Below are positions 45,064-54,368 of a DNA stretch of 64,000 nucleotides, one piece after another. This DNA comes from DATBSL01 sp963729875. GTDB taxonomy: Bacteria; Acidobacteriota; Vicinamibacteria; Fen-336. The notes under the pieces were generated by a model. The model was given only the letters and a program-made list of their open reading frames with translations, did not search any database and was not told the origin of the DNA. The number at the start of each line of letters is the position of its first letter. Position 1 is the stretch's first letter. The translations under genes were made by a program, and so were the position numbers. The stretch spans positions 1 through 64,000 of the forward strand of contig CAVSPR010000006.1 in NCBI GenBank assembly GCA_963729875.1, read 5' to 3'.

Positions 45064-46646
45064 ATGCCGAGGGGGACCCTCGCCGCCGCGCTGTCGTTCG
45101 TTGGCGCTACGGTTTTCGCACAGGAGCGGCGGCCGGCAACTCGACGGCGCCGAGGTGCGCTGCTGGCCGCCGTCCTGCTCGTGGCGCTGCCGAGCGGTCT
45201 CGCGGCCCAGACGACGATCGTGACCTGCGCCTCGAAGCCCGGTGAGCGGCAGGTGTGTCCGGCCGACACGTCGAAGGGTGTCGCCCTGGCCCGCTCGCGG
45301 GGCGAGGCCGCGTGCCTCCTCGGCAAGTCCTGGGGTTACGACGACACGGGCATCTGGGTCTCGGACGGCTGCAGCGCCGAGTTCGTCGTCGGCCGGGGCT
45401 TGTCGGAGGCGGTCGAGAAGGTCGAGGAGGCGAAGGAGAAGGCGAAGCCGCTGCAATACGTCCCCAACGCCGGCTTCCGGATCATCTCCGGGGAGAAGGG
45501 CGAGATCTACGTCCGGCTCTTCAGCTACGCGCGCTACCTGAACCAGAAGGGACTGGACCCGACCTACGTGGACTCCTTCGGCAATACCCAGACGGTCCAG
45601 CAGCGCGAGGACATCCAGCTCAACAAGTTCTTCCTGCCGTTCTCCGGCTGGTTCCTGACGCCGAAGTTCCGCTACTACCTCTACGTCTGGTCCTCGAACC
45701 CGTCGCAGGGCGACCCGGCGCAGGTGGTGGGCGCCGGCAACCTGAGCTACGTGTTCAACCGCCACGTGACGCTTGGCGCCGGGATCACGAGCCTTCCCAG
45801 CGTGCGCAGCACCGAGGGCCAGTTCCCCTACTGGCTGGGCGTCGACGACCGGCTGACCGCGGACGAGTTCTTCCGCGGCTCCTACACGACCGGCATCTGG
45901 CTGAAGGGCGAGATCTCCACCAAGCTCAAGTACCATGGCGATGCTCGGGAACAACCTGAGCACGCTCGGCGTGAGCGCGTCGCAGACTCGACAACACGAT
46001 CGACACGACGTCGCTCATGCTGCAGTGGCTGCCCACCACCGGCGAGTTCGGCCTCTACGGGACCTTCGGCGACTTCGACCAGCACGAGAAGCTGGCGACG
46101 CGGCTCGGGGCGCACTACACGCACAGCACCGAGGACAAGCAGAGCCAGCCGGGCACGAACGGCATCGAGAACAGCCAGATCCGGCTCACCGACGGCAGCG
46201 TCATCTTCACGCCCGACCTCTTCGGCCCCGGGATCACCGTCGAGAAGGTGACCTACGACATGGTGAGCGTCGACGGCGGGGTCAAGTACAGGGGCCTCTC
46301 GCTGGAGGCCGAGTACTACTGGCGCTGGCTCAGCAACTTCAGGGGCACGAGCACCGCGGGCATCGCGGACATCAACGATACACGGGTTCCAGGTCCAGTC
46401 CTCGGCGATGGTCGTGCCGAAGACGCTGCAGGTGTACCTCAGCGGCTCGGCGATCTCGGCGACCGCTACGGCGACGCGTCGGAGCTGCGCGCGGGCGTCA
46501 ACTGGTACTTCGTGAAGGAGCGCGGCCTCCGCGTCAACGCGGAGTGGCTCCACCTGAACAACTGCCCCGTGGGATACACGGCGGTTCCCTATCCCGTGGG
46601 AGGCAACGGGGACGTCTTCCACACGAACTTCGAGATGAACTTCTGA
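45064..46646 (+). CDS. porin-like outer-membrane protein with N-terminal DUF3011 domain, frameshifted
   Basis: About 526 residues after four apparent frameshifts (near 45937, 45990, 46378 and 46450). After a basic signal region come TIVTCASKPGERQVCPADTS, LLGKSWGYDDTGIWVSDGCS and AEFVVG, matching DUF3011 with its paired cysteines. A coiled segment (SEAVEKVEEAKEKAK) leads to a large barrel: RIISGEKGEIYVRLFSYARY, FSGWFLTPKFRYYLYVWSS, LGAHYTHSTEDKQS, GFQVQSSAMVVPKTLQVYLS and a final HTNFEMNF. DUF3011 may bind ligands or the cell wall ahead of the pore. AAGGAG precedes ATG. Confidence 0.65.
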
Positions 46647-46662
46647 GGGGGGACGAAGGGTC

Positions 46663-47778
46663 ATGAAACGGAAGGAATGGAGCGGACAACGGGCCAGACG
46701 GTCAGGTCCTCCGGGAAGGCGCTCGGGCTCTGGGTCGCGCTGGCCGTCGGAGCGCCGGCCTTTGGCCGCGACACGGCCACGAGGGGCGCCGTCCCCGGAG
46801 GTGCACGACGCGCACTTCCACCTGACGAACTACGTCCAGCAGGGCACGGACATCCACGACTTCCTGAAGATCATGGGCGACAAGGTGGGCCGCGTGGCCC
46901 TCTTCGGGATCCCGCTGCAGCAGACGTGGTCGTACGGGAACACGGGCGACTTCGCCCCGACGTACTACCTGCAGACGGACGCGCCGCTCTACTACTACTC
47001 CTTCACCGACGCCTTCATCGCGATGGCGTACCGCTCGCTGACGCCGGCGGAGCAGGCGCGCTTCGACCCGATGATCACGGGCTTCAACCCGGCCGACATG
47101 TACGCGGCCGACCACATCAAGCGGGTGCTGCAGACGTTCCCCGGGGTCTTCTCGGGGATCGGCGAGTTCACGATCCACAAGGAGTTCGTGTCCGCCAAGG
47201 TCGCGGGGGAGACGGCCAGCCTGACGAACCCCGCCCTCGACCGGATCCTCGACTTCGCGGCCGAGGCCGGGCTCGTCGTGATCCTGCACAACGACGTCGA
47301 CATGCCCTTCCCGAAGCCGGGGCAGGACCCCTACCCGGTCGTGCAGCTGGCGGCAGGTGCTGAAGCGCCACCCGAAGACGACGGTCATCTGGGCGCACTG
47401 CGGCCTCGGGCGGATCGTGCGCCCCGTCGAGGACCAGATCGGGATCGTCGAGCGCGCGCTCCTCGAACCCCGAGCTGCGCGCACGTGTACTTCGACATCT
47501 CGTGGGACGAGACGGCGAAGTACCTCGTGGCGACGCCGGAGACGACGCAGGCCGCGGCCGACCTCATCAACCGCTACCCGGACCGGTTCCTGTTCGGCAC
47601 CGACGAGGTGGCGCCGACCGAGCAGGCGAAGTACCTGAAGGTCTACGACCTGTACGCGCCGCTCTTCGCGAAGCTGTCGCCCGAGGCGAGCGAGAAGCTG
47701 CGCAAGGGCAACTACGAGCGCCTCTTCGACGCGGCCCGGCTGAGGGTCCGAGCGTGGGAGAAGGCCAACCCGAAGTGA
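46663..47778 (+). CDS. exported amidohydrolase (amidohydrolase_2-like), frameshifted
   Basis: About 371 residues. An alternative frame at the N-terminus gives a signal peptide (LWVALAVGAPAFG), so one shift lies near 46780. VHDAHFHLTNYVQQG has the His-x-His metal motif; FSGIGEFTIHKEFVS, GLVVILHNDVDMPFP and, in a second frame, TTVIWAHCGLGR supply further metal His/Asp sites, and FLFGTDEVAP closes the TIM barrel. Shifts near 47355 and 47475 scramble a short part. Such enzymes hydrolyse or decarboxylate cyclic and aromatic acids. The substrate is unknown; the porin neighbours suggest a periplasmic job. Confidence 0.65.
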   Translation: MKRKEWSGQRARRSGPPGRRSGSGSRWPSERRPLAATRPRGAPSPEVHDAHFHLTNYVQQGTDIHDFLKIMGDKVGRVALFGIPLQQTWSYGNTGDFAPTYYLQTDAPLYYYSFTDAFIAMAYRSLTPAEQARFDPMITGFNPADMYAADHIKRVLQTFPGVFSGIGEFTIHKEFVSAKVAGETASLTNPALDRILDFAAEAGLVVILHNDVDMPFPKPGQDPYPVVQLAAGAEAPPEDDGHLGALRPRADRAPRRGPDRDRRARAPRTPSCAHVYFDISWDETAKYLVATPETTQAAADLINRYPDRFLFGTDEVAPTEQAKYLKVYDLYAPLFAKLSPEASEKLRKGNYERLFDAARLRVRAWEKANPK

Positions 47779-47792
47779 GCAAGGAGGCAATC

Positions 47793-49074
47793 GTGAGAGA
47801 GAACACGTCGTCGCGTCGCTGCTCGCTCGCGGCGGCGCCCCTGGCGCGGGCCGGAGCGGCCGACGGGCGCCGCCGGCCCCGAGCCGACGCCGACGCCCAC
47901 GCCCGCCGCCGTGGCCACCCAGGAGGCCGCACCCAAGCCCGAGCCCAAGCCGCGGATGGACATCTACGGCTTCGCCATGCTCGACATGGGCTACCAGTCG
48001 AAGCCAGAACCACCCGGACTGGTACGACACGGTCCGGCCGACCAAGCTGCCCTCCTACGAGAACGAGTACGGCGAGGACGGCCACTTCTTCGCCGGCGTC
48101 CGCCAGAGCCGGCTCGGCGTCAAGGGCTTCATCCCCACCGACGTCGGCGAGATCAAGACGATCTTCGAGTTCGAGCTGTTCGGCACCGGCGTCGACGCCG
48201 GGCAGACGACGTTCCGCCTGCGCCACGCCTGGGGCGAGCTCGGCCAGATCGGGGCCGGGCAGACGTGGAGCCCCTTCATGGACCCGGACGTCTTCCCGAA
48301 CTCGGTCGAGTACTGGGGCCCGAACGGGATGGTCTTCTTCCGGAACGTCCAGCTGCGGTGGACGCCCTGGCAGAACGGCGACTCGCGCTTCGCGGTCGCG
48401 CTCGAGCGGCCGGGCGCCAGCGCCGACCAGGGGGTCTACGCCGGCCGCATCGAGCTCGAGGGCGTGACCGCTCGCTTCCCGCTGCCCGACCTCTCGGCCC
48501 AGTTCCGCTACCAGAAGGGCTGGGGCCACGTCCAGGTGGCCGGAATCCTGCGGAAGATGAAGTGGGACGACCTGAACGCCGACGAGTCTCGACCTGACGG
48601 GTGAGGCGACGGGCTGGGGCATCAACCTCAGCTCGAACCTGAAGATCGCAGAAGCACGTCCTGCGGACCCAGGTCGCCTTCGGCGAGGGCGTCGAGAACT
48701 ACTGGAACGACGCCCCGATCGACGTCGGGATCCAGAACAACTTCTCGAACCCGCGGACCCCCATCCTGGGCAAGGCCCTGCCCATCCTCGGCATCGTCGC
48801 GTTCCTCGACCTCAACTGGAACGAGGAGTGGACGAGCACGGTCGGCTACTCGCTCGTGGACATCGACAACACGGACGGCCAGAAGGACTCCGACTTCAAG
48901 AAGGGCCAGTACGCTCTCGCGAACGTGCTCTACCACCCCACGCCCGACCTGTTCATGGGGCCGGAGATCCAGTGGGGCAAGCGCGAGAACTTCCGGGACG
49001 GCTTCACGTCGGACGACTTCCGGATCCAGTTCTCGGCCAAGTACAACTTCAAGATGTCCTTTGGAGGCAAGTGA
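47793..49074 (+). CDS. DcaP-like trimeric porin, frameshifted
   Basis: About 426 residues with shifts near 47860, 48005, 48590 and 48650 (AAG-C-CAG at 48005 reads as an extra C). After a signal and a Pro/Thr-rich linker come MDIYGFAMLDMGYQ, FAGVRQSRLGVKGFIPTDVG, KTIFEFELFGTGVDAGQTTF, VQLRWTPWQNGDSRFAVALE and a barrel end AKYNFKMSFGGK. The opening strand and the QSRLG/ALERPG blocks match DcaP-type porins, which pass dicarboxylic acids and other negatively charged solutes. GTG start with AAGGAGG. It overlaps the glutaminase start by one base. Confidence 0.65.
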
Positions 49075-50114
49075 TGAACGGTCAGATGACGGTGGGCAAG
49101 GGGTTGCGGCTCCTCGCCGTGATGGTGGCGGCTCTCGTCGTGGCCGTGCCCGCGGCCCGGGCCCAGAGCCCGGCCGAGATCCAGACGGCACTCGACGCGG
49201 CGTACGCGAAGTACAAGGACCTGCAGGAGGGCAAGAACGCCGACTACATCCCGGCTCTCGCCAAGGTCGACCCGAAGATCTTCGGCATCGCGCTGGTCAC
49301 GACCGACGGCAAGGTCTACACCGCGGGCGACGTCAAGTCCGAGGTCTCGATCCAGTCCATCTCCAAGGTCTTCACCATGGCGAAAGTCATCGAGGAGTCG
49401 GGACCCGACGCGATCGCGAACACGATCGGGGTCGACGCGACCGGCATGCGGTTCAACTCGATCGTCTCGATCGAGCTCTCCCAGAAAGCACTCGGCGGGC
49501 CGGAGATGAACGCCCTCGTCAACCCCGGGGCCATCGCCGCGACCAGCATGGTGAAAGGCGCGACGCGGGACGCGGTCTGGAAGAGCATCCTGGGCTACTA
49601 CTCCGACTTCGCGGGGCGGCCGCTGACGGTGAACCAGGAGGTCTTCAAGTCGGAGGCCGACACCAACCAGCGCAACCAGGCGATCGGGTACCTGATGTAC
49701 GCCTACGGCTACATCAAGGCGAACCCGATGCAGGCGACCGACGTGTACACGGAGCAGTGCTCGGTGAGCGTGGGGGCGAAGGACCTTGCCACGATGGCGG
49801 GGACGCTCGCGAACGCGGGCAAGAACCCCGTCACCGGCAAGCAGGTGATGAAGGCCGACTACGTGCCCAAGGTGCTGGCGGTGATGGCGACCGCCGGACT
49901 CTACGACGACTCGGGCAAGTGGTTCTTCCGCACCGGGCTGCCCGGCAAGAGCGGCGTGGGCGGCGGGCTGATCGCTGTCTCCCCCGGCAAGTTCGGGATC
50001 GCGGTGGTGTCGCCGCCGCTCGACGAAGCCGGCAACAGCGTCCGCGCGCAGAAGGCCATCGCCGACGTCTCGAACGCGCTCGGGGGCAACCCGCTCGCCT
50101 CGCAGCCGCGGTAG
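49074..50114 (+). CDS. glsA: periplasmic glutaminase
   Basis: 346 residues. Signal peptide (LLAVMVAALVVAVPAARAQ), then the serine-dependent glutaminase core: EVSIQSISKVFTMAKVI with the Ser-x-x-Lys pair, ALVNPGAIAATSMVKG, QRNQAIGYLMYAYGYIKANP and KSGVGGGLIAVSPGKFGIAV. It converts glutamine to glutamate and ammonia. Bacterial GlsA is usually cytosolic, so the clear signal peptide is notable and matches the exported asparaginase upstream. Last gene of the run that begins with asparaginase. Confidence 0.85.
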   Translation: MNGQMTVGKGLRLLAVMVAALVVAVPAARAQSPAEIQTALDAAYAKYKDLQEGKNADYIPALAKVDPKIFGIALVTTDGKVYTAGDVKSEVSIQSISKVFTMAKVIEESGPDAIANTIGVDATGMRFNSIVSIELSQKALGGPEMNALVNPGAIAATSMVKGATRDAVWKSILGYYSDFAGRPLTVNQEVFKSEADTNQRNQAIGYLMYAYGYIKANPMQATDVYTEQCSVSVGAKDLATMAGTLANAGKNPVTGKQVMKADYVPKVLAVMATAGLYDDSGKWFFRTGLPGKSGVGGGLIAVSPGKFGIAVVSPPLDEAGNSVRAQKAIADVSNALGGNPLASQPR

Positions 50115-50317
50115 AAGGCGTGCGCACTCGTACTGATGTACATGATCAAGCGTAATGGCTTGTCGGTAGGTCATGCATCAGAGTGATTGTTGCGGCGCTT
50201 TCGTGGTAGGTTGAGTTGGACCTGACAGTGAGAATTCTGGTGAACTGGGCAAGACGGACAGTGACGCCGCCTGGAACGCGGGGGCACGACCCAGGCATAG
50301 ACAAAGGAGACGACCAA
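50115..50317 (+). promoter_or_regulatory. AT-richer leader of the second small beta-barrel gene
   Basis: 203 bases without an ORF. It holds TGTACATGATCA-like palindromic text near 50137 and two GGTAGGT motifs (near 50165 and 50206), the second including TAGGTT as a possible -10. No good -35 at standard distance. AAAGGAGA at about 50303 is a strong ribosome site. Confidence 0.3.
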
Positions 50318-50986
50318 GTGATTCGTAAGCTGACATGGATGGTGGCGGTGGGCGTGCTGGCGGGCTCGGCGGCGTGGGCGCAGGATCCCCGGGTGGAGAT
50401 CAGCGGCACGGCCGGCTGGACGTTCAGCGACGGCGTCGGGGGAGAGACCGCCGTGAACGTGCCCGGCGTGGGGGTGTTCGACTCCTTCGGCCCCAAGGAC
50501 GCGTTCTCGTGGGGCGCGCGCCTCGGCTTCAACGTGAGCCCCAACGTCGAGGTGGGCTTCCTGTTCGACCAGCAGTCGACGAAGTACGAGCTCGGCGGGA
50601 CGACCAACGTCGACCTCGCCGACGTCAAAGTGAACAACTACCACGGGTACTTCGCCTACAACTTCGGCGAATCGGACGCCTCGGTGCGCCCGTACATCCT
50701 CGGCGGGCTGGGGGCGACGCAGTACGGCTCGGTCTCCGTGACCGCCGGCGGCACCACTCGTGACCTCGGGGGGAACACGCAGTTCTCCACCACCTGGGGT
50801 GCGGGGCTGAAGCTGTTCCCGAGCCCCAAGTTCGGCATCCGGCTCGAGGGCCGCTGGACCCCGACCTACATCAAGTCGGACTCCGAGGGCTGGTGGTGCG
50901 ACCCCTACTGGGGCTGCTACGTGGTGTCCGACGCCCAGTACGCGAACCAGTTCGAGCTCTCCGGCGGAATCACCCTCCGGTTCTAG
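50318..50986 (+). CDS. small outer-membrane beta-barrel (paralogue of the 11.2-kb gene)
   Basis: 222 residues from GTG 50318. Signal peptide ends AAWAQ. RVEISGTAGWTFSDG, DAFSWGARLGFN, NNYHGYFAYNFG, DASVRPYILGGLGATQYG, RWTPTYIKSD, WCDPYWGCY and terminal ITLRF repeat the blocks of the protein at 11168-11806. The main difference is a longer loop (GETAVNVPGVGVFDSF) after strand one. The kept cysteine pair in WCDPYWGCY probably forms a loop disulphide. A strong hairpin follows. Confidence 0.75.
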   Translation: MIRKLTWMVAVGVLAGSAAWAQDPRVEISGTAGWTFSDGVGGETAVNVPGVGVFDSFGPKDAFSWGARLGFNVSPNVEVGFLFDQQSTKYELGGTTNVDLADVKVNNYHGYFAYNFGESDASVRPYILGGLGATQYGSVSVTAGGTTRDLGGNTQFSTTWGAGLKLFPSPKFGIRLEGRWTPTYIKSDSEGWWCDPYWGCYVVSDAQYANQFELSGGITLRF

Positions 50987-51033
50987 ACGGACCCGCGGGG
51001 AGCCGCTGCCGGGCGCAGCGGCTCCCCGTCCGT
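50987..51033 (+). terminator. strong GC-rich stem-loop after beta-barrel gene
   Basis: GGGGAGCCGCTGC (50997-51009) pairs exactly with GCAGCGGCTCCCC (51015-51027); outside it ACGGAC (50987-50992) pairs with GTCCGT (51028-51033). It begins at the first base after the stop. No T-run follows, as with most hairpins in this GC-rich genome. Confidence 0.7.
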
Positions 51034-51142
51034 ACCGGCGCGCCGCCACCCGTTTCCGCGCGGCGCCTCCGCCGCTCGAAACGTGGCAAGATTCCGGGCG
51101 CCGTCCCGGCCGAGCTGACGCCGGGTGAGGGAGGAGGGCCGC

Positions 51143-51742
51143 ATGGCGAACCACCTTCGTTCCGCCCTGTGCGCCGGGCTGGTGCTGGCGGCCGCGGCCG
51201 GGGCCGAGGAGAAGACGCGAGAGACCTTCACGGCCAGCGTGCTGCAGACCGCCAACATGCGCCTGCCGGGCGGCGGCACCTTCCAGATCACGATGAACGT
51301 GGACGCGTGGACGGGCGTGGAGGAACGCATGCGCCTGGTCGCGGTCTTCAAGGAGAGCGGCTCCCCGGCCCTGATGAAGGAGCTGCGCAAGATGAAGGCC
51401 GGGTACATCGTCCCGCCGCCCTTCGCGCGGTGGCCGTCCTGGGAGGTCGACGTGGCGTCGTCGATTCCCCAGCCCGACGGGGGGCGCATCGTGCGCCTGT
51501 TCACCGAGCGGCCGATCATCTTCGGCGAGGCGTACTACAACACGCGCTCGACAGACTACGAGTTCGGGATCGTCGAGCTGAAGCTGAACGCCGACGGCGA
51601 AGGGGAGGGCGTGACGATTCCGGCGGCGAAGCTCTCCCTCGACAAGGAGGGCCAGATCGTCGTGGAGACGCTGCCCCACACGACCGGCCCCCAGAAGCTG
51701 CTTGGGGTCCGCCAGTGGAAGGACAAGAAGGACAAGAAGTAG
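51143..51742 (+). CDS. exported hypothetical protein
   Basis: 199 residues. Signal peptide (LCAGLVLAAAAGAEE), then a beta-rich domain: ETFTASVLQTANMRLPGGGT, FQITMNVDAWTGVEERMRLV, RIVRLFTERPIIFGEAYYNT, EFGIVELKLNADGEGEGVTI, ending in a Lys/Asp-rich tail. No family recognised. GGAGG lies eight bases before ATG. It lies 40 bases before the large outer-membrane protein gene and may be its periplasmic partner. Confidence 0.65.
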   Translation: MANHLRSALCAGLVLAAAAGAEEKTRETFTASVLQTANMRLPGGGTFQITMNVDAWTGVEERMRLVAVFKESGSPALMKELRKMKAGYIVPPPFARWPSWEVDVASSIPQPDGGRIVRLFTERPIIFGEAYYNTRSTDYEFGIVELKLNADGEGEGVTIPAAKLSLDKEGQIVVETLPHTTGPQKLLGVRQWKDKKDKK

Positions 51743-51782
51743 CCCGCGCCCATCCGTTCGATCCACCGGGGAGGAGCACCGA

Positions 51783-54368
51783 ATGAGCGTCGTCCGCCCG
51801 CCGCGGGGCCCCGCGGCCGGCCTCGCGCTGTGCCTGGCGGCCGCCCTCGGGTCGTCGCCCGCCGCCGCCGCCGAAACCCGCCGCGTCATGGCCGGCCGCC
51901 CCGGCTACGACACCTCCGCCTTCCACAACCTCTTCATGGGCTCCGGGTACCGGAAGCTCTGGGTGACGCCCATCGACTTCGAGGTGCTCGACCTCGCGAC
52001 GTTCGCGGGGGGGCTCGCCCCGGTCCGGCAGGTTGGCTCGATGCAGAGCGTCGGCCTCGCGATGAAGGGAGGGAACGGCCGGGCCTACACGTTCCGCGCC
52101 TGCGACAAGGACCCCAAGCGCATCCTCCCGCCGGAGTGGGCGGACACGGCGCCGGCGTCGCTGTTCCAGGACTCGACCACCGCCGACCACCCCGGGGTCG
52201 CGTTCGTCGTGCCCCCGCTCGCCGAGGCGGCGGGCGTCCTGCACACGACGCCGCGCTACGTCTTCATGCCCGACGACCCGGTCCTCGGCGAGTTCCGGAA
52301 GACCTTCGGCGGGCAGCCGGGGACGATCGAGGAGTTCCCCCTGCCCGGCCCGGGCGGGTCTCCCGGCTTCGCGGGAGCGACCGAGATCCTCTCCACGGGC
52401 GACCTCTGGAAGCGCTTCCTCGCCGGCGAGGCGCGCGTGGACGACCGGGCGCTCCTCCGCGCGCGCCTCTTCGACCTCTGGATCGAGGACTGGGACCGTC
52501 ACAACAAGCAGTGGCGCTGGCTGCAGCGGGGGCCGGGGACCCCCTTCGAGCCCCTGCCCGAGGACCGCGACCAGGCCTTCTCGCGGTTCGGGGGGCTCCT
52601 CCTGATGACCGCCCGCGGCACCCACCCGAAGTTCATGGACTGGAAGGACCACTACGCGAACTTCGAGGGCTGGATGACCCAGGGCGGCGAGGTGGACCGC
52701 TGGATGCTCTCCGCCGTGGAGGGCCCCGCCTTCGAGGAGATGGCGAAGGACCTCGCCGGGCGCCTGACCGACGACGTGATCGACGCCGCGGTGAAGCGCC
52801 TGCCGCCCGAGTGGTACGCGCTCGACGGGCCGGGGCTGGCGGCGGCGCTCAAGAAGCGCCGGGACGGCCTCGTCGAGGCCTCGCGCGAGTACTACCGGCG
52901 CCTCGCGCGCAAGGTCGACGTCCACGGGACCGACCTCGCCGACACGGTGCGGGCGACGCGCCGGCCGGACGGGGGACTGGAGCTGGCGCTCTCCCTGTCC
53001 TCCGCGACCGAGCCGTGGTTCCGCCGCACCTTCGACCCGAGGCAGACGAGCGAGGTGCGCGTCTACCTGAACGGCGGCGCCGACGACGTGGCGACGTCGG
53101 GGCCGGCGGGCGGTCCGATCACCCTGCGCGTGATCGGCGGGTCGGGCCAGGACCACCTCGACGACTCGAAGAGCGGGGGCACCCGCTTCTACGACGCGAG
53201 CGGCAGCCTGGTCGTGGAGGGGCCGGGCACACGGTGGGACCGCCGGAAGTGGACCCGGACGCCGGCGAAGCCGGCCGAGACGCCGTGGCTCGAGTGGCGG
53301 GACTGGGGCAGCCGGACGCGGCCGGTCTACCAGGTCTGGTGGGAGCCCGACCCGGAGCTGATCCTGGCCGCCGGCCTCACGCGCCAGGGCTGGGGCTTCC
53401 GCAAGTCCCCCTACGCGAGCCTGCAGACGGTACAGCTGCAGTACAGCACCGGGCGCAACGACTTCAAGTTCAACTACGACGGCGAGTTCCGCCGCGAGAA
53501 CTCGAACGTCTACCTCGTGGTAGACGCGCAGGCCTCGCAGCTCGAGAACCTGAACTTCTTCGGCTTCGGCAACGACTCGGCGAACGTGCCCCCCGAGGGC
53601 CAGGACGACAGCTACTACGACGTGGACTCGGACACGTACGACCTCTTCCTCTCCGCGTGGTGGGCCCCGTCGCGCAAGCTCAGCCTCTACGCGGGCCCCG
53701 ACGTCAAGCTCACGGACACCCCGAAGGGCCAGGGCGGCTTCACGGACGAGACGGAGCCGTACGGGATCGGGCAGTTCGGCCAGGTCGGCGTGAAGGGCGG
53801 CCTCGACCTCGACACCCGGGGCCACCGGCTCGCGGGGACCGTGGGGGACCAGTTCCGCGCCGACGACAAGCCCGCCCTGTCCGGCGTGCGCCTGAAGGCC
53901 GAGGGCTCCTACTACCCCGAGGCGTGGGACTCCGGGGAGTTCGGCGCGGTCGACGCGACGCTGCGCGGGTACCTCGTCGGGCGTCGCGCGATGCTCGCGG
54001 CCCGGGTGGGCGGGCGCCGGGTCTGGGGCGAGGTCCCCTGGTTCGAGGCGGCGTTCGTCGGCGGCAGCCGGACGGACCGCGGCTACCGGAAGAACCGGTT
54101 CGCCGGCGACGCCTCCCTCTACGGGAGCCTGGAAGCGCGGCTGTGGCTCTTCCGGGGCCGCCTCATCGCCCCCGGGCGCTGGGGGGTGTTCGGCCTCGTC
54201 GACACCGGCCGCGTGTTCGTGGACCACGAGTCGTCGGACACCTGGCACACGTCATGGGGCGGTGGGATCTTCTTCCAGATGCACACCCTCGACACCGTCT
54301 TCCACGCTTCCGTCGCCCACAGCGACGAGGACACGCGGCTGCGCGTGGGCTACGGCTTTGGGTTCTGA
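51783..54368 (+). CDS. large outer-membrane protein: kinase-like N-terminal domain plus BamA/TamA-like barrel
   Basis: 861 residues. Signal peptide to AAAAE. Residues about 40-400 form a soluble domain with SVGLAMKGGNGRAYTFR, LFDLWIEDWDRHNKQWRW (D238-R-H240) and EDRDQAFSRFGG (D261, D263). The spacing of a Lys-bearing strand, a DRH loop and a following DRD loop recalls kinase-like folds of the HipA/CotH/FAM20 kind; bacterial 'BamA/TamA family outer membrane proteins' with the same motifs are known. The C-terminal part (about 520-861) is a barrel with LEARLWLFRGRLIAPGRWGV and terminal VGYGFGF. Enzymatic activity is unproven. Confidence 0.65.
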   Translation: MSVVRPPRGPAAGLALCLAAALGSSPAAAAETRRVMAGRPGYDTSAFHNLFMGSGYRKLWVTPIDFEVLDLATFAGGLAPVRQVGSMQSVGLAMKGGNGRAYTFRACDKDPKRILPPEWADTAPASLFQDSTTADHPGVAFVVPPLAEAAGVLHTTPRYVFMPDDPVLGEFRKTFGGQPGTIEEFPLPGPGGSPGFAGATEILSTGDLWKRFLAGEARVDDRALLRARLFDLWIEDWDRHNKQWRWLQRGPGTPFEPLPEDRDQAFSRFGGLLLMTARGTHPKFMDWKDHYANFEGWMTQGGEVDRWMLSAVEGPAFEEMAKDLAGRLTDDVIDAAVKRLPPEWYALDGPGLAAALKKRRDGLVEASREYYRRLARKVDVHGTDLADTVRATRRPDGGLELALSLSSATEPWFRRTFDPRQTSEVRVYLNGGADDVATSGPAGGPITLRVIGGSGQDHLDDSKSGGTRFYDASGSLVVEGPGTRWDRRKWTRTPAKPAETPWLEWRDWGSRTRPVYQVWWEPDPELILAAGLTRQGWGFRKSPYASLQTVQLQYSTGRNDFKFNYDGEFRRENSNVYLVVDAQASQLENLNFFGFGNDSANVPPEGQDDSYYDVDSDTYDLFLSAWWAPSRKLSLYAGPDVKLTDTPKGQGGFTDETEPYGIGQFGQVGVKGGLDLDTRGHRLAGTVGDQFRADDKPALSGVRLKAEGSYYPEAWDSGEFGAVDATLRGYLVGRRAMLAARVGGRRVWGEVPWFEAAFVGGSRTDRGYRKNRFAGDASLYGSLEARLWLFRGRLIAPGRWGVFGLVDTGRVFVDHESSDTWHTSWGGGIFFQMHTLDTVFHASVAHSDEDTRLRVGYGFGF

